In this document: one piece after another, positions 7,319 to 15,323 of the stretch
How positions within the stretch are numbered: position 1 is the first letter of the stretch
How the letters are laid out: each line of letters starts with the position of its first letter
NCBI GenBank assembly: GCA_964451095.1
Contig: CAYVGI010000045.1
Location: 1-30,368 of the forward strand
Reading direction: 5' to 3'
From: DAOTTY01 sp964451095
GTDB lineage: Bacteria > Chloroflexota > Anaerolineae > Aggregatilineales > Phototrophicaceae
Length of the DNA: 30,368 nucleotides
The notes under the pieces: generated by a model
Database searches by the model: none
Told to the model about the DNA's origin: nothing
What the model saw: only the letters and a program-made list of their open reading frames with translations
Made by a program: the position numbers and the translations under genes

Positions 7319-10012
7319 ATGCGAAAAATTGTTTTTTGCCTGTTGTTGATGCTAGGAACGTGGTGGGTGCTGCCCGCCACCGCCCAGGACGCCGATGTGT
7401 GCCCTGCGAACGTCCAGGACGCGGTGCTGGCAGCGGTGAGCAACTGTGAGGGCATTGGCGCGAACCAACTGTGCTACGGCAGCGGCACCGTAGAGGCAAT
7501 CCCACGCTATTTGACGGCGGAGTTCGCGTTCGAGGACGCGGGGGCGCTGCTGGACGTAGAGCGTGTGGAGATCATGCGGGTGGTGCCGCCAATGGAAGGC
7601 ACTGAAGCAGACTACAGCATTGCCCTGCTGAACTTGCGTGCTGGGCTGCCCACCGCTGTAGAGCAAGATGTGCGGCTGGTGCTGCTGGGAGAGGCGTTTG
7701 CGGCGAACAACGTGATCCCCGTGGTGGAACTTGAGATGACCGCCAGCACGCTCACGACAGTGCAGGCAATGCCGTCCGACTTTAGCGAGGAGGTGCTGGC
7801 GCTGGTACCCGGCGAGATCGTGCGGGCAACCGGGCGGGTAGACAACCCCGACACGGCGGAGGCAGCTTGGGTGCGCGTGACAACTGACCTTGGCAACGGT
7901 TGGGTTCCGGCGAATACGCTCGAAGAAGACTTCCTGCTGCCCAGCCTGCCCACTGTGGAACCCGACGAACCCTTCCTGGCGCCCATGCAGTCGCTCACCA
8001 TGACGAGCACGCCCATCGACCCGGCGTGTACATCAGCACCGGACAGTGGCTTGCTCATCCAGGCACCGGGTGCCCGCGCTGACCTGCGCGTGAACGGGCT
8101 GGACATGGGGCTGAACCCCAGCACGACCGTCTACATCACCGCGCAGCAGGGCGGCAGCATGGATGTTTACGTGCTGCAAGGCGCTGTGCAGATCGCGGGC
8201 AATATTGTGAGCGGTGGGCAGTTTGTGCGCTACCCGCTCGGCGTAGAAACACTGGTCGGGTTGGAGGGCAGCACACCTGCACCCTACCTGAACGAGACGG
8301 TGCAGCCGCTGCTGACGTTTGGGCTGGCGTTGCCGGGCGAACTGCTGATCGTGCGCGGCACCGATGACCCCACCGAAGCACAGGTCGAGGTGCCGGAGAT
8401 GGTTGTTGCAGCGACACCGCTGCCCGGCGGTGAGGAACTCGCGCTGCTGCCGACGGAAGCCCCTGAAGTAGCAGAGGCGGTTGAGATTGCCCCTGATGCG
8501 GCGCAAGAAGCTGAAGAGACAATCGAAGTTGCTGATGCCGTTGAGATTGAACCGGGTGCCACTGAAGAAGTCGCAGCGCTGCCCGCCCCGGCGACCGAGG
8601 AAGTAACGGTTGCCGAAGCGATGCCCGAAGAACCCGAAGACGATGAAGCGAACATGACTGACGAGGCGGACGACGTTAGCGCGACATCGGCGTTTGCACA
8701 GGGAATCCGCGACCGGGGCACCATTCGTGTGGGTGTGAACGGCAGCCTGCCCACCTTCTCGCTAGAAGTGGGCGACGAGCTAACCGGGTTCGAGCCAGAC
8801 CTGGCGCAGGAACTGGTTACGCTGCTGTTCGACGGTGAAGTCGAGATTGAGTGGGTGCAGGTTTCCGCCCGGCGGCGGGAGAGCGCACTCGCCGAAGGGC
8901 AGGTGGATTTGCTGGTGCGCAATACATCGTTCACGCCGGAGCGCGAAACCTGGGGCGAGTGGACGAACACATTCTATTTTGTGGATGGGCAGCGCTTTTT
9001 GGTGCTAGCAAGCAGCGACATTGAGACGCTTGACGACCTGGAAGGGCGCACGATCGGGGCACAAGCAGGCACCCCCGCAGAGGCAACCCTAAACGAACTT
9101 GCCGAGGAGCAACCTATCAACATTGTGCCGCTGCAAGGCACCCTCATCGAACTGCTGAACAGCTTAAGCGACGGCGAGGTAGATGCTATTTCGTCGGATT
9201 GGACAGCACTAGAGTCCATCCGGCAGACGGCAAACAACCCGGCAGACTATCGCGTAGTGGGCGAACTACTTACGGATAGTCCCTGGAGTGCTGCTGTGCC
9301 ACCGGGAGAGACAGACTTCCGCGACGAGGTGGACATTGCGCTGCTGACGCTGATCGACAGCGGCGCGTGGTTGAATGTGTACGAGCAAGCGTTTGAAATC
9401 CCGCTGCCGCCATCGCTGGAGATTGTGTTCGTGCCAGTGGACGGCGAGATGATGGTCGCCGAAGCTGATGAAGCGGCGGCAGATGACACAGAAACAGAGG
9501 CAGGCAGCGCACCGGAGGCTGTACCGGCGGAGGAAGTCGCGGTAGTGCCGGATGCGCCTGTCGAAGAGGCAGACGCCGATGGGGGCGACGATCAACCGGA
9601 GCAACAGGAGGAGGACAGCGGTGACGATGACGCAGATGAGGGCGACGAAGAAGAAGCTGAAGAAGCTGATGAACCCGACCCCACACCAACACCCATCCCA
9701 GAAAATGCGCCACCGCTCACGGGTGACATCAACGTGACCATTTTCACCGCCCTCAGCCAGGAGCGCACGCTGCGTATCACGCCCGATCCAGACGGCAGCT
9801 TCAACGTGGAGCTCATTCGGTTAGGGGAGGTCGTCTACGAGGCACGCTACCAGTACTACGATTCATCCGAGCGGTACGAGAACGTGCGCAGCAGCTTCGA
9901 GTACATTGAGTTCAGCGACACCGCTGGCGATACATCGCTGGGCTGCGGGCGCGAACCGGACATCGAGGGCTTTTTGAACGGTGCCGCATTCGAGGGCAAA
10001 ATCGGCTGCTAG
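7319..10012 (+). CDS. Exported mosaic protein with an amino-acid-type solute-binding domain
   Basis: This 897-residue protein starts at the ATG at 7319 (GAAGG at 7305-7309); the frame is open 41 codons further up, but the promoter at 7236-7264 and the signal peptide (residues 1-22, ending ATAQD) decide the start. Regions in order: a domain at 25-140; an SH3-like stretch at about 145-203 (ATGRVDNPDTAEAAWVRV, LGNGWVPANTL); a FecR-like beta region at about 243-310; an acidic linker at 350-455; a family-3 solute-binding domain at about 455-700 (GTIRVGVNGSLPTFSLE, GFEPDLAQELVTLL, GRTIGAQAGTPAE, VDAISSDWTALESI); a very acidic linker at 705-795; and a C-terminal beta domain with Cys876 and Cys897. 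Family-3 domains bind amino acids for ABC importers or sense ligands, but no permease gene is near. The ligand is unknown; a sensing or scavenging role outside the membrane is inference. Confidence 0.85.
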   Translation: MRKIVFCLLLMLGTWWVLPATAQDADVCPANVQDAVLAAVSNCEGIGANQLCYGSGTVEAIPRYLTAEFAFEDAGALLDVERVEIMRVVPPMEGTEADYSIALLNLRAGLPTAVEQDVRLVLLGEAFAANNVIPVVELEMTASTLTTVQAMPSDFSEEVLALVPGEIVRATGRVDNPDTAEAAWVRVTTDLGNGWVPANTLEEDFLLPSLPTVEPDEPFLAPMQSLTMTSTPIDPACTSAPDSGLLIQAPGARADLRVNGLDMGLNPSTTVYITAQQGGSMDVYVLQGAVQIAGNIVSGGQFVRYPLGVETLVGLEGSTPAPYLNETVQPLLTFGLALPGELLIVRGTDDPTEAQVEVPEMVVAATPLPGGEELALLPTEAPEVAEAVEIAPDAAQEAEETIEVADAVEIEPGATEEVAALPAPATEEVTVAEAMPEEPEDDEANMTDEADDVSATSAFAQGIRDRGTIRVGVNGSLPTFSLEVGDELTGFEPDLAQELVTLLFDGEVEIEWVQVSARRRESALAEGQVDLLVRNTSFTPERETWGEWTNTFYFVDGQRFLVLASSDIETLDDLEGRTIGAQAGTPAEATLNELAEEQPINIVPLQGTLIELLNSLSDGEVDAISSDWTALESIRQTANNPADYRVVGELLTDSPWSAAVPPGETDFRDEVDIALLTLIDSGAWLNVYEQAFEIPLPPSLEIVFVPVDGEMMVAEADEAAADDTETEAGSAPEAVPAEEVAVVPDAPVEEADADGGDDQPEQQEEDSGDDDADEGDEEEAEEADEPDPTPTPIPENAPPLTGDINVTIFTALSQERTLRITPDPDGSFNVELIRLGEVVYEARYQYYDSSERYENVRSSFEYIEFSDTAGDTSLGCGREPDIEGFLNGAAFEGKIGC

Positions 10013-10022
10013 CCTGTGGCTT

Positions 10023-10046
10023 GGGGCGGTGTTCTTGTGCCGCCCC
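10023..10046. terminator. Terminator-like hairpin between convergent genes
   Basis: GGGGCGG (10023-10029) pairs with CCGCCCC (10040-10046) across ten bases. It lies 11 bases after the stop of the mosaic binding protein and 15 bases after the stop of the opposing TIM-barrel gene. There is no T-tract, so termination efficiency is uncertain. Confidence 0.45.
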
Positions 10047-10060
10047 GCACGCACAGCCCC

Positions 10061-10867
10061 CTACACTGCCAGTCCATGGTCTGCGAAGTACTTTGCCGCC
10101 ACAGGCACATCCCGCTTTGTGTCCATCATCTCGATGATGAGCCGGGGGCGCTGCTCTAGCTTGGCAATGGCGCGGAATACGCTGTACCACTTGATGCTGC
10201 CCTGCCCCGGTGCCCAGTGGCGGTCGCTGTAGCCGTCCGTGTCTTGCAGGTGGATGTGCCCTAGCAGGTCGCCCACCTGCCGTATCCATGTGTCCGGCGG
10301 CGGGGCAACGTCCATGTGGTTGATGTAGGCGTGCCCGGTGTCAATGCTGGCGCGGATAAACTCGGAGTCGCAAGTCCGCACGAGGTCGGCGTGCCAGTCT
10401 GGGCGCTTACCAAAGATATTCTCAATCACGAGTGTGCAGTTTGCCTCCTGTGCCAGCGGCAGCACCTCCTGCAACGTTTCCGCGACGCGATTCATGGTGC
10501 GCTGGGGTTTGTTCTGCGGTTTACCCAGGTGCTGGATGGGGCTGTGGATCACCATATGTGTCGCGCCCAGTTCCGCTGCGAAGCCCAGTGCCTGTTTGTA
10601 GCGCTCCACCACAACAGCGCGAATCTTCGGGTCTATCGCGCCCAGCGGCAGGTCAATGAACGGTCCGTGGATGCCCATGCGCCCGGTGTAGCCATCTAAG
10701 TAGGTTTTGATGTCCCGGATGATGGGTTTCCAGTCCCCTTCCAGCACAGCAGGGTTAATCGCATCCTGGATTTCCAGGTCGCGCTGGCGCTCTAGCAGCC
10801 ACTCACGGAAGTGAGGTAGTTCTTCGGCGAGCATCGCCGCGCCGACAACAATCGGTTCGTCAGTCAT
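10061..10867 (-). CDS. Xylose isomerase-like TIM barrel (sugar phosphate isomerase/epimerase or endonuclease IV-like)
   Basis: This 268-residue cytosolic protein belongs to the AP-endonuclease-2 / sugar isomerase superfamily. Metal-ligand candidates follow the family order: Glu149 in VIEN, Asp176 and His179 in SIDTGHA, His204 and His206 in GHIHLQD, Asp209, His217 and Glu246 in IIEMMD. HGPF near residue 67 and HSP near 108 are also typical. The length and pattern fit both sugar epimerases and endonuclease IV relatives. The full nine-ligand endonuclease IV set is not obvious, so I favour an isomerase or epimerase, but the substrate is unknown. The ATG at 10867 has GAGGA about ten bases upstream. 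It is followed by a hairpin and has no cotranscribed sugar genes. Confidence 0.85.
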   Translation of the reverse strand: MTDEPIVVGAAMLAEELPHFREWLLERQRDLEIQDAINPAVLEGDWKPIIRDIKTYLDGYTGRMGIHGPFIDLPLGAIDPKIRAVVVERYKQALGFAAELGATHMVIHSPIQHLGKPQNKPQRTMNRVAETLQEVLPLAQEANCTLVIENIFGKRPDWHADLVRTCDSEFIRASIDTGHAYINHMDVAPPPDTWIRQVGDLLGHIHLQDTDGYSDRHWAPGQGSIKWYSVFRAIAKLEQRPRLIIEMMDTKRDVPVAAKYFADHGLAV

Positions 10868-10967
10868 ACCAAGTGATCCTCTGTAGAGAAATATGTGAAA
10901 CTGACTATGAGCCTGCCTGCTGCCCGTACGGATTGCAAATTAAGGGCATGTTAGTGCTTGCGTGCGC

Positions 10968-11615
10968 CTAAGCCTGTCGTTTTTTGGGTTTGCCCATCAA
11001 GTCCACGCTGAAGTCGTAGGCAATAATGTAAGAATCGTCTATGCCCAGCAAACGCAACCGCTCTGTGCGCCCGTGTTCGTCGGGCTGGTCACTGCGTTCA
11101 GGTTCTACCTCATCGTGACGTGCCTGCATTTTGTGGTGTTGGAACACTTTCATGATTGGCTCGATAACGGGTAGCGGCATGGTGCCCAACACACCCTGCC
11201 CCTGCTGCACCAGGTTGAACAGCGGCAAGTCCCGGTTGATGTCCTCTGCAAGGTCACGCCACGGACCAAACGTTGCGCTGTACGCCGCCTGAATATCCAG
11301 CACGAGCGCGTTGGGGTCATCTGGCGTGCCCCGAAAGCGGATTTCGTGGCGGGCAGCGTTGTGATGGTACAGGATGGGATGCTCTACGGCGAAGAACAGT
11401 GTGCCAAACACACCCAGCGTCACGCGGTGTTCTTTTACGCCCAGTGCCCGCACGATGTAGGCAGTACGCTCCCGCAATCCACCTGCCTTCTGGTCGAACT
11501 GCGCGGTTTGCACGATGAGTTGTATCTCCTCCGGAACACCGCCCATCTGCGCGACCAACAGCACCCCAACGTCGTTCTCGCCCGCAAGATCACGGAGCAG
11601 TCGTTCTCGCTGCAT
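10968..11615 (-). CDS. Conserved-looking protein of unknown function, coupled to the metallophosphoesterase
   Basis: I do not recognise this 215-residue protein. It has no signal peptide or membrane segment. It opens with a compact alpha/beta region (NDVGVLLVAQMGGVPEEIQL), a central stretch FGTLFFAVEHPILYHHNAARHEIRF, a charged His/Glu-rich segment at about 160-190 and a basic end (GKPKKRQA). The GVKEHRVTLGVFGTLFFAVEHP section looks beta-rich. The start ATG at 11613-11615 lies two bases after the stop codon of the metallophosphoesterase, so the two are almost certainly cotranscribed and translationally coupled. The stop is followed by about 100 bases with no clear signal before the next gene. 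A link to nucleotide or phosphoester signalling is only a guess from the neighbour. Confidence 0.75.
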   Translation of the reverse strand: MQRERLLRDLAGENDVGVLLVAQMGGVPEEIQLIVQTAQFDQKAGGLRERTAYIVRALGVKEHRVTLGVFGTLFFAVEHPILYHHNAARHEIRFRGTPDDPNALVLDIQAAYSATFGPWRDLAEDINRDLPLFNLVQQGQGVLGTMPLPVIEPIMKVFQHHKMQARHDEVEPERSDQPDEHGRTERLRLLGIDDSYIIAYDFSVDLMGKPKKRQA

Positions 11616-11617
11616 CG

Positions 11618-12388
11618 TTACGCCATCCCCTCTCGGTATATCTTCTCGATTGCACTTGGGTGTGGGTGCTCGTTAGCGGAGAGCGCCTGCACTGCCGTGT
11701 CCACATCATACGGTAGCTGGCGCAGGTCAATATCCACATCGCCGTTGCTAAACGTCAGGATGGCGTACTGTGCAACGCCGGGTGCGTCGAAGCTCATGCC
11801 CACGCTGCCAGGGTTGACCAACCGCACACGCCCCAGGTCACGGTCTAGCTGGCGGTGGATGTGCCCGTACAGCCCCAGGCGCAGCGGGCGGTCTAGCACG
11901 GAATCTGCCGCTTCTTCGTCGGGGCTTTCCGCCGTGATGTTGTACTCGTCGTCACCGGGCACGGCGTGGTAGCCCATCACAATGCCATAGTCATCAGCCG
12001 TGAGGTGGAGCTCCTTGCCCAGCAGCTTGCTCAGGAACTCGTAGTTTTCCCAGCCGAGTTGCGCGGTGCCCCAGCAAAACACATCGTTTTCCACTTGGTA
12101 CTGCTGTGTTTGCTGCTGGTATGTCGCTTCATCCTCGGCACGCTTGCGTGCCATGCGGGCGTTGGTCACCAGGTAGCGGTCGGTATTGCCGCCGATGACC
12201 TGGAAGTTTTCCTCGTCGCTCGTGTGCCTTTCCCGCAGCAGCATGACGCATTCGGCGGGGTGTGCGCCGTGGGCGGCAAGGTCGCCCAGTACCCATATTT
12301 TATCGACTGCCTGTGCATCCACGTCAGCGAGCACGGTCTGCAAAGCGGTCAGGTTGCCGTGAATATCGGAGATCACCGCAAGCTTCAT
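11618..12388 (-). CDS. Calcineurin-like metallophosphoesterase (YfcE/MJ0936-type)
   Basis: This 256-residue cytosolic phosphoesterase carries the binuclear metal site of the family: Asp8 and His10 in SDIHGN, Asp36 in LGDLAAHG, Asn68 in GGNTD, a middle histidine in GYHAVPGD and the GHIHRQ pair near the C-terminus, followed by the usual LVNPGSVG. Such proteins hydrolyse phosphodiesters or phosphomonoesters, including cyclic nucleotides, but substrates vary widely. The ATG at 12388 is chosen because AAAGGTGA precedes it at about five to seven bases; an upstream frame start at 12415 has no such support. The gene is followed after two bases by the unknown 215-residue protein, a coupled pair. Confidence 0.9.
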   Translation of the reverse strand: MKLAVISDIHGNLTALQTVLADVDAQAVDKIWVLGDLAAHGAHPAECVMLLRERHTSDEENFQVIGGNTDRYLVTNARMARKRAEDEATYQQQTQQYQVENDVFCWGTAQLGWENYEFLSKLLGKELHLTADDYGIVMGYHAVPGDDEYNITAESPDEEAADSVLDRPLRLGLYGHIHRQLDRDLGRVRLVNPGSVGMSFDAPGVAQYAILTFSNGDVDIDLRQLPYDVDTAVQALSANEHPHPSAIEKIYREGMA

Positions 12389-12491
12389 TAAATTCACCTT
12401 TAAGGTCATGAGCAATATTTCAGACGATAGTTTAGCGCATTTGGGCGTATTGCGCGTTTAATTGTTTGCTGAGTGCGGGGGGGGAATAGCG

Positions 12492-12514
12492 CTGGGGCGC
12501 GGTGTGCGCCCCAG
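12492..12514 (-). terminator. Terminator-like hairpin after the ABC binding protein gene
   Basis: CTGGGGCGC (12492-12500) and GCGCCCCAG (12506-12514) form a perfect nine-base-pair stem with a five-base loop, about 22 bases after the stop of the binding protein on the minus strand. Instead of T residues, a run of eight C (minus strand; 12477-12484) follows, so it may act in RNA end protection rather than classical termination. Confidence 0.5.
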
Positions 12515-12536
12515 AAGTGACTTCAAACGCTTGGGA

Positions 12537-13838
12537 TTACTCCGGTAGGATGTAGTTCACGCCCTCGTCCGTCTGGTATGCCGGGGGCCACACCACCGGT
12601 GCGATGCCAGAGTCCTGGTCGTCCTCGGTGTACTGGATCACGATCACTGCTGGGTCTGGCCATTGGTGCCACAGGTACTCCGGCACGCTGCCGTCAGTGG
12701 GGAGCGGGTTGGTGCTGGTGTACTCGAAGTAGTAGCGCCCCTGCGTCAGCGTAATGTCGGTTTCTTCCAGCGCCATTACAATCGGCTCTGGCTCCAGTGT
12801 GCCTGCACGCTCAATCGCGTCTGCCAGGACGAATACTGCGTCGTAGGACGCCATAGCATAGCCTGCTGGCTCACTGTCGAACTGTGCGCGGTAGGCGTCA
12901 ACAAATGCCTGCGTTTGGTCGTTGTAGTTCGCCGGAGAGATGCCGACCTTGTAGAAGGCGCAGAAGTTGCCGTCTGGTACTGCTTCCCAGTATTCCGGCT
13001 GGATTGCATCCTGCATGGTGTTGCAGATGGTGTCTCCGGTAGGTGCCAGCCCCAACTCGATCATCTGCTGGGTGACGTTGAAGCCTGTTTCGCCCGTGAC
13101 CTCAATGCGGATAGCGTCCGGCAGTTCGCCTGCTTGGATGCGGGACAGAACCGGTGTAAAGTCTTCCGTTCCCAGTTCGATAAAGATAGTCTCCACGTTC
13201 ACACCTGCATCGGCAAAGAATGCCTCGTTCTGCTCGACAGCGCCGATACCGTAGTCAGTGTTTTCTGCGATGATAACCACATCTTCAACACCCAGGTCAA
13301 TCAGCCAGTCTACAACAGCGCGAGAAACCTTGGTGGAGGTCGGCGCGATGCGGAAGATGTAGTCGATGCCGTCTTCTTCAAAGCGCTGCAAACCGCTGAT
13401 GGTTACATCATCGTTCCACGGCTCGCTGTACACAGTCGGGATCTGGTTTTCCTGGAAGATGTCCATCGTTGCCAGCCCAACAGCGCTGTGGTAAACGCCT
13501 ACCGCGCCGACAATTTCCTCTTCCACCAGGCGCTCTGCTGCACGCTGGGCAACGTCCGGCAGCCCTTCGCTGTCCTCAACCTCAATTTCAATCATGTAGT
13601 TGGTGCCGTCAATTTCGATACCGCAGGCAGCGTTCAGGTCAGCAACAGCCGCCTGCATAGACCATTCCATCGCCACACCCGCTGTGACTGCACCCGGCGC
13701 AGACAGCGGCGCAATACCGCCGATGACGACAGGTTCTTCCGCAAAGCCGCAGTCATCCTGGGCGCCCGCAGGGACGACCAGCGCCATAGCCAGTAGCAAA
13801 ACCACACTTAACCCAATAAAACGATTCAGTTTTTGCAT
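12537..13838 (-). CDS. ABC transporter substrate-binding protein, branched-chain amino acid (LivJ-like) type
   Basis: This is an exported receptor of the family-5/LIV type, which captures a ligand outside the membrane for an ABC importer. The signal peptide covers residues 1-25 (ending VPAGAQ). The mature protein then shows the typical start EEPVVIGGIAPLSAPGA, the repeated Rossmann-like halves (LVEEEIVGAVGVYHSAVGLA, and DVVIIAENTDYGIGAVEQN), and the late GYAMASYDAVFVLADAIERAG signature. I chose the ATG at 13838; a GTG at 13847 sits only three bases after GAGGAG and is a possible alternative. No ABC permease or ATPase gene lies in the window. A long hairpin (13869-13908) sits in its leader. 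The ligand could be an amino acid, amide or urea; not decidable here. Confidence 0.9.
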   Translation of the reverse strand: MQKLNRFIGLSVVLLLAMALVVPAGAQDDCGFAEEPVVIGGIAPLSAPGAVTAGVAMEWSMQAAVADLNAACGIEIDGTNYMIEIEVEDSEGLPDVAQRAAERLVEEEIVGAVGVYHSAVGLATMDIFQENQIPTVYSEPWNDDVTISGLQRFEEDGIDYIFRIAPTSTKVSRAVVDWLIDLGVEDVVIIAENTDYGIGAVEQNEAFFADAGVNVETIFIELGTEDFTPVLSRIQAGELPDAIRIEVTGETGFNVTQQMIELGLAPTGDTICNTMQDAIQPEYWEAVPDGNFCAFYKVGISPANYNDQTQAFVDAYRAQFDSEPAGYAMASYDAVFVLADAIERAGTLEPEPIVMALEETDITLTQGRYYFEYTSTNPLPTDGSVPEYLWHQWPDPAVIVIQYTEDDQDSGIAPVVWPPAYQTDEGVNYILPE

Positions 13839-13868
13839 GTAAAACACGCTCTCCTCACTTAAAGTAGC

Positions 13869-13908
13869 TATTCATATTCTCTGCCAGTTTAATGGCAGAG
13901 CATGAATA
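13869..13908 (-). promoter_or_regulatory. Two-tier hairpin in the leader of the binding-protein gene
   Basis: The inner stem CTCTGCCA/TGGCAGAG (13879-13886 with 13893-13900, loop of six) stacks, through a small internal loop, on the outer stem TATTCAT/ATGAATA (13869-13875 with 13902-13908). It lies 31-70 bases upstream of the ATG at 13838 and downstream of a separate terminator, so it is probably in the mRNA leader or an operator. Confidence 0.6.
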
Positions 13909-13934
13909 TGTTAACAAGTTGTGAGGATTTATAC

Positions 13935-13977
13935 AAAAACAGCCTGCACAAACGGGCAAGGTGCAGGTCTGTGCAGG
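13935..13977 (-). terminator. Intrinsic terminator of the L,D-transpeptidase gene
   Basis: On the minus strand CCTGCACA (13970-13977) pairs with TGTGCAGG (13943-13950), and five T residues (13935-13939) follow almost at once. GTGCAGGT occurs twice on the plus strand (13961-13968 and 13971-13978), so a shorter alternative stem is possible. Confidence 0.65.
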
Positions 13978-14000
13978 TTGCTTGAGTGCGACCTGGATGG

Positions 14001-15050
14001 CTATTTTTCCGGGTCTGTGTTGTACACATATACCGAAGCGCCGCCCGTTGCTGTTTTGGCGTCGAACTCCGGCTCAATGAACTTGAACAGCCAGTGCGCG
14101 TCTGTGATGGACATGTTCACGCAGCCGTGGCTTTGCGGGTAGCCGAACCCGTCGTGCCAGAACGTGCCGTGCAGCGCGATACCGCCGTCGAAGAAGGATG
14201 TCCACGGCACCTCCTGCAAGTAGTAGAAGTCGCCCGGCAGGTCTTGTGTCATATCATCCCGTTGGTGCATCCATGTCACATTGAACGACCCCTCGCGGGT
14301 GCCCCACCACGGTAGCCCGGTGCTGACTAGCGTCGTGAACACAGGGGCGTCGCCTTCGTAGGCGGTGAGCACCTGCTCATACAGGTCGATAGATACCCAG
14401 CGCTCGGTTGTCACTTCATCTGGCTTGGGGATGGGGTCGTGCACAGCAACGTTGAACTGGTGAATCCAGGCGTTGTTGCCTACCTTGTACCAGTTGTAGC
14501 CGTCGATGATAACGGTTTCCAGGATGTAGAAGTAATTATAGCGGTAGAAGAACTTGCTGCTCTCTGATGGGTCTTGACCGGGTGCCAGCGCCGCCCACTG
14601 GTTGATGAGCGACCACGCAATCGGGTGGGGCTGTTCGATATCATCGTCTAGTGCCAGCCCAGTGAAGCCGGAGACCACCACGCCCTGTTTGTTCACCTGG
14701 GACATCTGTATCCACAGGTCGCGCCCCACGCGCCCCCACCCGTCCCGGATTTCGTAGATGGTTACGTAGTTGTCACCCGCCTTCCAGGTGTTCACCACCG
14801 TGCCGCCCGGCGAATTATAGAATTGCAGGCTCACACCATCGACCACACGGTAGTAATCGCGATCTTCCATCAGGTCAGTGTTGGGTTCTAACGTGGTCGC
14901 ACGCGGGATGGGCACGACTTCGACCATTTTGTGCTGCCCGAAGACCACACAGTTCTCGCAGTCGTCGGCGGCACTCACCTGTACGGCAATGCCAAGGACA
15001 ACCAGAACGGAAACTATAAGTGCGGCTAATAAATGTTGCGTGCGCTGCAT
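14001..15050 (-). CDS. Exported L,D-transpeptidase (YkuD domain)
   Basis: The protein links peptidoglycan stem peptides, or attaches proteins to them, through a catalytic cysteine outside the membrane. From the ATG at 15050 (349 residues) it has a signal peptide (about 1-27), a Cys-x-x-Cys pair (ENC region near 31-34), an SH3-like region at about 70-120 (SLQFYNSPGGTVVNTW, GWGRVGRDLWIQMSQV), a second repeat-like region at about 140-205, and the YkuD domain from about 218. Its catalytic motif is ALHGTFW (His294) followed by SHGCVNMS with His308 and Cys310. GGAGG at 15059-15063 precedes ATGATG at 15053/15050; the second ATG has the better spacing (eight bases). It is divergent from an exported SH3-like protein gene. 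Family call is secure; whether it makes cross-links in this lineage is not known. Confidence 0.92.
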   Translation of the reverse strand: MQRTQHLLAALIVSVLVVLGIAVQVSAADDCENCVVFGQHKMVEVVPIPRATTLEPNTDLMEDRDYYRVVDGVSLQFYNSPGGTVVNTWKAGDNYVTIYEIRDGWGRVGRDLWIQMSQVNKQGVVVSGFTGLALDDDIEQPHPIAWSLINQWAALAPGQDPSESSKFFYRYNYFYILETVIIDGYNWYKVGNNAWIHQFNVAVHDPIPKPDEVTTERWVSIDLYEQVLTAYEGDAPVFTTLVSTGLPWWGTREGSFNVTWMHQRDDMTQDLPGDFYYLQEVPWTSFFDGGIALHGTFWHDGFGYPQSHGCVNMSITDAHWLFKFIEPEFDAKTATGGASVYVYNTDPEK

Positions 15051-15071
15051 CATCGCAGCCTCCATGACTGT

Positions 15072-15092
15072 TTTATCCCAAGTTTATCCCAA
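15072..15092 (-). promoter_or_regulatory. Tandem direct repeat upstream of the L,D-transpeptidase
   Basis: TTTATCCCAA occurs twice, at 15072-15081 and 15083-15092, with an 11-base period (one helical turn). It lies 22-42 bases upstream of the start at 15050. The arrangement suggests a binding site for a protein reading two turns on one face, but no regulator is identified. Confidence 0.35.
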
Positions 15093-15248
15093 ATCCATTC
15101 GGGATATTCTTAACGTACCACACCTCTACCCTGGTTTACCCCAACGCGAAACTGACGCTTTACCTGTGCTTTGCGCCCTGCCCCCTGCCAAAAAGTCAAT
15201 TCATGACAAATGGTACCCGCTCCATCGGCGAAAACACTGCCACAACGC

Positions 15249-15277
15249 CTGTGTAAACGCTGCACTTGGCATACAAT
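15249..15277 (+). promoter_or_regulatory. Possible promoter of the SH3-like protein gene
   Basis: TACAAT at 15272-15277 is a good -10 element 46 bases before the ATG at 15324. The -35 region at 15249-15254 (CTGTGT) is weak. The remainder of the 273-base divergent gap shows only the tandem repeat at 15072-15092. Confidence 0.4.
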
Positions 15278-15323
15278 GGGCAGGTGAAGGCGTGCGTTTG
15301 CGCATTGGAAGGGACACACCCGC

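Noticed and set aside
12477..12484. Run of eight G as a possible phase-variation tract
   Set aside because: It lies between genes downstream of a stop, not within or just before a coding start, so length change would have no obvious effect.
12663..13796. 377-codon open frame on the plus strand
   Set aside because: It lies opposite the clearly recognised ABC binding protein and shows no coherent fold or motif.
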